Under the pieces are notes generated by a model. That model had not been told where the DNA came from. It saw only the letters and a program-made list of their open reading frames with translations, and did not search any database. Position numbers and translations under genes: made by a program. Source: Vibrio fortis (lineage in GTDB: Bacteria; Pseudomonadota; Gammaproteobacteria; Enterobacterales; Vibrionaceae). Taken from it: DNA of 64,000 bases. This document shows, piece after piece, positions 58,896 to 64,000 of this stretch. How positions within the stretch are numbered: position 1 is the first letter of the stretch; each line of letters opens with the position of its first letter. Location: positions 62,001 through 126,000 of the forward strand of contig NZ_JFFR01000028.1 of the NCBI RefSeq assembly GCF_000695685.1. The letters run 5' to 3'.

Positions 58896-60413
58896 ATGGA
58901 AACCGAGATAGAACTGAAGTTTTTTGTTTCTCCTGAATTTTCAGAGACTTTACGCAATAAAATTGCTGAAACGAAGGTACTTCAGCACAGTTGTCGAGAG
59001 CTAGGTAACATCTACTTTGATACGCCGGACAACTGGCTACGTGAGCACGATACTGGCTTGCGCATTCGACGCTTTGATGACGTATTTGTACAAACTGTAA
59101 AAACAGCGGGTCGTGTGGTTGCAGGTTTACACCAGAGACCAGAGTACAATGCGGAGCACGATAGCAATCAACCGAATCTATCTCTTCACCCTGGCGATAT
59201 TTGGCCAGACGGTAAGGATATCGAGACACTGCAATCTGAACTGATTCCTCTCTTTTCGACGAACTTCACTCGCGAACAATGGCTGGTGGGGATGCCTGAT
59301 GGCAGTCAGATTGAGGTGGCGTTTGACCAAGGCTTTGTTGAGTCTGGTGACAAACAAGAGCCAATCTGTGAGGTTGAGTTAGAGCTTAAATCTGGACAGG
59401 CCGATGCACTATTCACACTGTCGCGACAGTTCTGTGAACAGGGCGGGATGCGTTTGGGCAATCTGAGCAAAGCAGCAAAAGGCTATCGCTTGGCGCAGGG
59501 TTACCAAGGTGATGAAGTTAAACCTTTGGCGTTGGTGGATACTGATAAGCACGACACGGTTGAATCTTGCTTTATTCAGTCACTAGAACATGCTCTATCT
59601 CACTGGCACTACCATGAGCAGATCTTCACTGAGCGCCAGTCAATTGAAGCACTGCATGAGATCAGCCACTCTCTGAGCTTTATCCGTCAAACATTTACTA
59701 TTTATGGTGGCATTGTCCCGCGTCGTGCGAGCGCGATCCTCCGCCAAGAGCTTAAATGGTTAGAGCAAGAACTAGAGTGGCTTAAGAGCTACGACCATCT
59801 AGAAGACTTGCTAGAAGATAAAGGCCACGTTTTACGTAAGCTAGATGCTCGTAAGTTCTTGGTTGCTGAACTTAAAGAGATGCAAGAGCAGCTTCCAGAT
59901 CGTGAAGAACTACTCACTCTTTTGAGCTCTGCGCGTTATACAGGTTTGCTGCTTGATTTGAGCCGTTGGATCCTATCGCGCGGTTGGCAGCCATTCCTTG
60001 ATGATAAAGCGCGTGAACAAATGGCTCGTGGCATTGAGTGGTTCTCGGTTAAGCAATTAGATCGCACTTGGGCTGAGCTAATGGAAGCTTTCCCGCCTGA
60101 ACGTGTCATGACCAGCCAAGCTTACATCGATCAGCAGTACCGCCTAATGCGCAACCTATATTCAGGTGTTGGGTTTGCCAGCTTGTATGATGCTGATGAA
60201 CGTAACAGCTTCCGTCTACCGTGGGCAGATATGATCCAAGGCATTGATGACCTATTGATGCTAAGAACGCTTGCCCCGTTAACTGACAAGTTAGAGGGTG
60301 ATGAGAAGGATCAACTGGAGCGTTGGTTGGCTCGCCAAGAGGTGTCTATCCTGCATGCGATGGAGCAGACGCGTCAGATCAGCGTTGAAGTTGAGCCATA
60401 CTGGCAAGACTAA
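58896..60413 (+). CDS. ygiF: Inorganic triphosphatase, CYTH-CHAD protein
   Basis: 505 residues; the open frame begins at 58821, but ATG 58896 gives METEIELKFFV with the ExExK motif of the CYTH triphosphatase tunnel. CYTH at about 1-200 (RIRRF, KTAGR, EVELELKSG); CHAD, a helical, histidine-rich polyphosphate-binding domain, at about 215-500 (HALSHWHYHEQIF, HEISHSLSFIRQ). E. coli YgiF splits inorganic triphosphate. Near pit and DUF47, which suits a phosphate-handling role. Divergent from DUF47. Confidence 0.9.
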   Translation: METEIELKFFVSPEFSETLRNKIAETKVLQHSCRELGNIYFDTPDNWLREHDTGLRIRRFDDVFVQTVKTAGRVVAGLHQRPEYNAEHDSNQPNLSLHPGDIWPDGKDIETLQSELIPLFSTNFTREQWLVGMPDGSQIEVAFDQGFVESGDKQEPICEVELELKSGQADALFTLSRQFCEQGGMRLGNLSKAAKGYRLAQGYQGDEVKPLALVDTDKHDTVESCFIQSLEHALSHWHYHEQIFTERQSIEALHEISHSLSFIRQTFTIYGGIVPRRASAILRQELKWLEQELEWLKSYDHLEDLLEDKGHVLRKLDARKFLVAELKEMQEQLPDREELLTLLSSARYTGLLLDLSRWILSRGWQPFLDDKAREQMARGIEWFSVKQLDRTWAELMEAFPPERVMTSQAYIDQQYRLMRNLYSGVGFASLYDADERNSFRLPWADMIQGIDDLLMLRTLAPLTDKLEGDEKDQLERWLARQEVSILHAMEQTRQISVEVEPYWQD

Positions 60414-60433
60414 TAAAAACCAAATAGAACATG

Positions 60434-60462
60434 AAAATAGGGCATTGTGCCCTATTTTTTTA
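60434..60462. terminator. Terminator between ygiF and channel gene
   Basis: Perfect stem AAATAGGGCA / TGCCCTATTT with a TTG loop and T run; right part overlaps the end of the channel gene. Confidence 0.85.
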
Positions 60463-61201
60463 TCTGCTGTTCTAGCTTATCTAACCGTTCAAGGATCTGT
60501 TGCTGTTGTTCCAGAATAAGGTCGAGCTTTTTGTCCTTGTTCTCCAGCTTCTGATTCTGTAAATCGGTCGGTTCTGTGATTAGTGAAGTCACTAATCCTG
60601 AGATCATACCGAATACACCCACACCACAAATGATCACTAAAGAGGCAACCAATTTTCCTGAGTTTGTCACTGGGTAGTGATCGCCATAGCCTACGGTACT
60701 AATCGTCACAAACGCCCACCACAATGCGTCGTGGCCAGTGGTAATGTTCGCCCCTGGCTGTTTATGCTCAAGCAGCAGAATCGTGCCAGCACCAATGGTG
60801 AGCAATAGCACTAGCAATAAAATGATGGAGGCGAGTGTGGTTTCTTTGCGATTGCGAAACAGCTCTCTAAAAATACGTTTGCTTGAGCGTAAAACCAAAA
60901 TAACCCGTAATATCTGAAAGATACGTGCGAAGCGTAGTGGTTCTATCATCGGGATACTGGCAAGGAAATCTATCCAGTGGATCTTTAAATATGATGTTTT
61001 ACTTTCCGCTCGAAATAGATCAATAGTGAGCTGCAGAAGAAAAACACTACAGATTACAAAATCGAGGCCGATAAGAACTTGTTTAGATTCGTTATCGATA
61101 GGTGCGAACAATAAGCCAGAGATCACAAATAACGCTAAGAAAGAGAGAATCAGTGATAATAAGCTCATTGGCTTGGGTGTGTCTTTGGTACTATCTAACA
61201 T
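60452..61201 (-). CDS. Voltage-gated-like potassium channel
   Basis: A 249-residue ion channel of the 6-TM type: about four voltage-sensor segments (positive fourth segment [20 protein letters not shown]), then segment 5, pore helix with the selectivity filter TVGYGD near 172, and segment 6. A short cytoplasmic coiled coil at the end ([18 protein letters not shown]) probably drives tetramer formation. No RCK domain. Convergent with ygiF, divergent from the chemoreceptor. Confidence 0.9.
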   Translation of the reverse strand: MLDSTKDTPKPMSLLSLILSFLALFVISGLLFAPIDNESKQVLIGLDFVICSVFLLQLTIDLFRAESKTSYLKIHWIDFLASIPMIEPLRFARIFQILRVILVLRSSKRIFRELFRNRKETTLASIILLLVLLLTIGAGTILLLEHKQPGANITTGHDALWWAFVTISTVGYGDHYPVTNSGKLVASLVIICGVGVFGMISGLVTSLITEPTDLQNQKLENKDKKLDLILEQQQQILERLDKLEQQIKK

Positions 61202-61299
61202 TCATACGAAGCTCGAAATAAATCGCAATCTTTAGCAAATCGTTGCTATTGCGCGGATATGGAAGCGTCCAATATATAAGACTTAATGGAGAACTGACA

Positions 61300-62556
61300 A
61301 TGACCAAACTGTCATTCAAGCCGTGGGAAAGGGTAATCTCTGACGTTCGTCTCGTTCCAAAAATGATCATGCTGATGGTATTCAGTACCATTTTGATCAT
61401 TGCCAAGCAATTGTGGGATGCAAGCACATTCTATGATTCACTGCTTGCAGCAACGAACAACGCGCAAGTAGCACAAGAGCACTACGAAACGTACCTAGTA
61501 CAAGTGGCTTGGCAAACTGGCTTGATGATTGTGGTGTTTGTGGTTCTTCTGATGGCAGCGGCACGTGTAATGCTGCGCCAGACTCAGTATCTGAGTGAAG
61601 CCATTAAAACGATGGCGGATAAAAATCTGTCAGTGCCAATCCATATGGACTGTAAAGATGAGTACGGTGATGTTGCTCGTGAACTAGAGAAAACTCGCGT
61701 CCAACTGAATGACATGATTAAAACGCAAGTGGCTTCATCTGATGAATTGTTTGCACTGACCGAGGTGATGACGATCAGTATGTCAGAAACCAAAGAGTCA
61801 GCGCAGGAAGAGTTCAACGAGATAGATCAGCTAGCGACTGCAATGAGTGAGATGACGTCAACGGTTCAAACGGTGGCTGAGCACGCACAGAATGCCTCTT
61901 CTCTCACAGAGCAAGCATCAGGCCAAGCCCTGACGGGTCAAAAGTTTGTACAAGGCTCTGTGTCTAAGATGAGTGAGCTCTCGACTGATATCGCAGCATC
62001 AGCGGCGGCGGTAAACCAAGTTGAAGAGCGTGTAGACTCAATTGGAAGCGTAGTGGGTACTATCCAAGGTATTTCTGAGCAGACTAACCTTTTGGCATTG
62101 AACGCAGCAATCGAAGCTGCACGTGCTGGTGAGGCAGGTCGTGGCTTTGCGGTTGTTGCTGATGAAGTGCGCAACCTAGCGCAACGCACTCAACAAGCCA
62201 CGGTCGAAATTCAAGATATGATCACTCATCTGCAAACCAGTGCAAACTCAGCGGTTGAGTTGATGGAGAAGAGTGTTGTCGAAGCAGCTGAAGGCGTTGA
62301 TTTGGTCACCAACGCCGGCTCAGAGCTTGATGGCATCGTGAGCCAAGTAAATCAAATCAATGATATGAATTTCCAAATCGCGACAGCGGCAGGTCAGCAG
62401 AGCAGCGTTGCAGAAGAGATGAATGTGAATCTAACCAATGTTCGCGAACTGGTAGAAGCATCGGTCACTGTGGTTGGTGAGCTTCTTGAGACCTCACAAA
62501 TCATGCAAACCAATGCTGAAGAGCTGGATGGTAAGATCAAGCAATTCAAGGTCTAA
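61300..62556 (+). CDS. Methyl-accepting chemotaxis protein without a large sensor
   Basis: 418 residues from ATG 61300 (TGGAGAA upstream). Two membrane segments (about 21-39 and 66-88) with only about 25 residues between them, then HAMP (about 88-140) and a cytoplasmic signalling hairpin (about 150-418) whose tip GISEQTNLLALNAAIEAARA and GEAGRGFAVVADEVRNLAQR is highly conserved. No ligand domain, so it may sense through membrane, redox or a partner protein. No CheR-tether pentapeptide at the C-terminus (ends IKQFKV). A terminator follows. Confidence 0.92.
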   Translation: MTKLSFKPWERVISDVRLVPKMIMLMVFSTILIIAKQLWDASTFYDSLLAATNNAQVAQEHYETYLVQVAWQTGLMIVVFVVLLMAAARVMLRQTQYLSEAIKTMADKNLSVPIHMDCKDEYGDVARELEKTRVQLNDMIKTQVASSDELFALTEVMTISMSETKESAQEEFNEIDQLATAMSEMTSTVQTVAEHAQNASSLTEQASGQALTGQKFVQGSVSKMSELSTDIAASAAAVNQVEERVDSIGSVVGTIQGISEQTNLLALNAAIEAARAGEAGRGFAVVADEVRNLAQRTQQATVEIQDMITHLQTSANSAVELMEKSVVEAAEGVDLVTNAGSELDGIVSQVNQINDMNFQIATAAGQQSSVAEEMNVNLTNVRELVEASVTVVGELLETSQIMQTNAEELDGKIKQFKV

Positions 62557-62594
62557 GTAGGCTTTACACGCTTAGGTTTTGTTTCTAATCCGAT

Positions 62595-62628
62595 AAAACG
62601 CCCACATTCCAGATGTGGGCGTTTTTTA
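62595..62628 (+). terminator. Terminator after chemoreceptor gene
   Basis: Perfect 13-bp stem AAAACGCCCACAT / ATGTGGGCGTTTT and a T run, 39 bp after the stop. Confidence 0.92.
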
Positions 62629-62686
62629 TTGGCTTAAGTTTGATATAAATAGAGACAGTATGCGCTTAGTCAAACAAGGAAGAAAA

Positions 62687-64000
62687 ATGCAATTGCCTGC
62701 TTCACTTACTCAGCACTCTCAATCGGCTTTAGAAAACCTGCTTGAACATCAAGGCGAAGCGATTTCGACTTGGTCTCCTCAATATCAAGAGCAACTTAAC
62801 TACGTTTTAGGGCTGAGCAGTTTTGTCGGCGATTGCTTGCAACGTGACAGTGAGTTAGCAAAAGTGCTGCCTTCAATGCTTGAGTGTGAAGAGCGTGCCG
62901 AAGGCTATCGAGAGAGGTTGGCAGCCCTGCTGGTTGAATGCCAAGATGAGATGAGCGGCCAGCGGGTGTTGCGTCAGTTTCGTAATCGCGAAATGTCTTA
63001 TATCGCTTGGCGTGATTTTACCGCGTCTTGGCCTCTAGAGCAGAGTCTTAGCCACCTTTCAATGCTCGCAGAGGCCATGATCTTTGAAACCTATCAGTGG
63101 CAATACAACATCTGTTGCCAAGAGTGGGGCACGCCTTGTAATGCGCAGGGAGAAGCTCAACCTATGCTGATCATCGGCATGGGCAAGCTAGGCGGTGGTG
63201 AGTTGAACTTCTCTTCAGATATCGACCTTATTTTTACCTACCCTGAGAATGGCGAGACACAAGGTGCACGCCGCAGTATCGCTAATGCGCAGTTTTTCAC
63301 GCGCCTTGGACAGCGCATTATCAAGGCGCTCGACCAACAAACCTTTGATGGCTTTTGCTACCGCGTTGACATGCGACTACGCCCATTTGGTGAAAGCGGT
63401 CCATTGGTCATGAGTTACGCTGCGCTAGAAGATTACTATCAAGAGCAAGGGCGTGATTGGGAGCGCTATGCCATGGTGAAAGCTCGGGTCATGGGGAGTG
63501 AGATGTACCCTGAGTATCAAGAGCTGCGCCAAATGCTGCGTCCGTTTGTGTTCCGTCGTTATATTGATTTCAGTGCTATTCAATCTTTGCGTCGAATGAA
63601 ATCGATGATCAGCAGCGAGGTTCGTCGTCGCGGCTTATCCAACAATATTAAGCTTGGCCCTGGTGGAATTCGTGAAGTGGAATTTATTGCGCAGGTCTTT
63701 CAACTGATTCGTGGTGGGCGTGAACCAAGCCTGCGAGACCGTGGCCTATTGAACACCCTCGAAGCCATCGATAGCTTGAAGCTTTTAGAGTCAGGTGAAG
63801 TTGCACACCTCAGAGACGCCTACCTATTCCTTCGCCGTTTAGAGAACCTACTGCAAGCGATGGCCGACAAGCAGACTCAAACCCTGCCTGATAATGAGCA
63901 AGAGCAGCTCCAACTGGCGGTAGCGATGCAGTTTGAAAGCTGGCAGGCACTGATTGATGAGACCCGTCAGCACATGGCCAATGTTCATGTGGTGTTTGAA
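62687..64000 (+). CDS. glnE: Glutamine synthetase adenylyltransferase, N-terminal part
   Basis: The frame from ATG 62687 (AAGGAAG upstream) stays open to the right edge, giving 438 residues, about half of GlnE (E. coli 946). GlnE attaches AMP to glutamine synthetase when nitrogen is plentiful and removes it when scarce. The deadenylylation nucleotidyltransferase domain is seen as [16 protein letters not shown] near 168, with [16 protein letters not shown] and [17 protein letters not shown]. The C-terminal half lies outside the window. Confidence 0.96.
   Translation, partial: MQLPASLTQHSQSALENLLEHQGEAISTWSPQYQEQLNYVLGLSSFVGDCLQRDSELAKVLPSMLECEERAEGYRERLAALLVECQDEMSGQRVLRQFRNREMSYIAWRDFTASWPLEQSLSHLSMLAEAMIFETYQWQYNICCQEWGTPCNAQGEAQPMLIIGMGKLGGGELNFSSDIDLIFTYPENGETQGARRSIANAQFFTRLGQRIIKALDQQTFDGFCYRVDMRLRPFGESGPLVMSYAALEDYYQEQGRDWERYAMVKARVMGSEMYPEYQELRQMLRPFVFRRYIDFSAIQSLRRMKSMISSEVRRRGLSNNIKLGPGGIREVEFIAQVFQLIRGGREPSLRDRGLLNTLEAIDSLKLLESGEVAHLRDAYLFLRRLENLLQAMADKQTQTLPDNEQEQLQLAVAMQFESWQALIDETRQHMANVHVVFE

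Overview
The window is ordinary chromosomal DNA of a gammaproteobacterium, almost certainly a Vibrio (Vibrionaceae). The protein sequences, the gene neighbourhoods leuDCBA - tetR/RND pump - PAP2/glycosyltransferase - leuO - acyl-CoA ligase - ilvIH, pykF - deoR-type regulator - glmS, rpsU-yqeY-dnaG-rpoD, and cca - gspAB - pit all fit that family. The species cannot be told from the sequence alone. I see no prophage, insertion sequence, integron, CRISPR array or defence island. Both window edges cut genes (rplU on the left, glnE on the right).

Layout. 1-3.8 kb: ribosomal proteins L21/L27, GTPase ObgE, the two-part YjjPB exporter and dihydrofolate reductase. 3.8-10.6 kb (minus strand): lptD-surA-pdxA-rsmA, then a terminator, then apaG-apaH; this group handles outer-membrane biogenesis, pyridoxal phosphate, rRNA dimethylation and Ap4A removal. 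10.7-13.1 kb: djlA and two DUF proteins. 13.2-18.3 kb: leucine operon leuABCD with an unannotated leader peptide and attenuator. 18.5-23.7 kb: a TetR-regulated RND efflux pump without an outer-membrane channel gene. 23.9-25.5 kb: a PAP2 phosphatase and an uncharacterised glycosyltransferase. 25.9-31.5 kb: leuO, a long-chain acyl-CoA ligase and acetolactate synthase ilvIH with a candidate leader peptide. 31.6-42.2 kb: a diguanylate cyclase, an unlisted 47-residue membrane protein, a GntR regulator, pykF, a DeoR-type regulator, glmS, an orphan TRAP binding protein and an O-acetylhomoserine sulfhydrylase. 42.4-47.2 kb: tRNA-Ile2(CAU) and the macromolecular-synthesis operon rpsU-yqeY-dnaG-rpoD. 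47.4-53.1 kb: tsaD, a hydrolase, plsY, folB-folK, uppP and cca. 53.1-64 kb: gspAB, an SH3-domain protein, pit with its DUF47 partner, ygiF, a potassium channel, a chemoreceptor and the start of glnE.

How genes work together. The leu and ilv genes plus LeuO form a branched-chain amino acid block. The leu operon carries a classical ribosome-mediated attenuator (20-residue leader with five leucine codons), and ilvIH has a weaker candidate of the same kind. folA, folB and folK serve folate synthesis; uppP, plsY and glmS feed the cell envelope; pit and DUF47 form a phosphate uptake pair next to the polyphosphate/triphosphate-acting YgiF.

No wholly new multi-gene system stands out. The most informative new observations are non-coding or very small: the leu leader and attenuator, two matching TetR operators exactly 63 bp apart, the ilvI leader candidate, the 47-residue membrane protein with nearby tandem hairpins, a nested inverted repeat before leuO, and several hairpins in leader regions.
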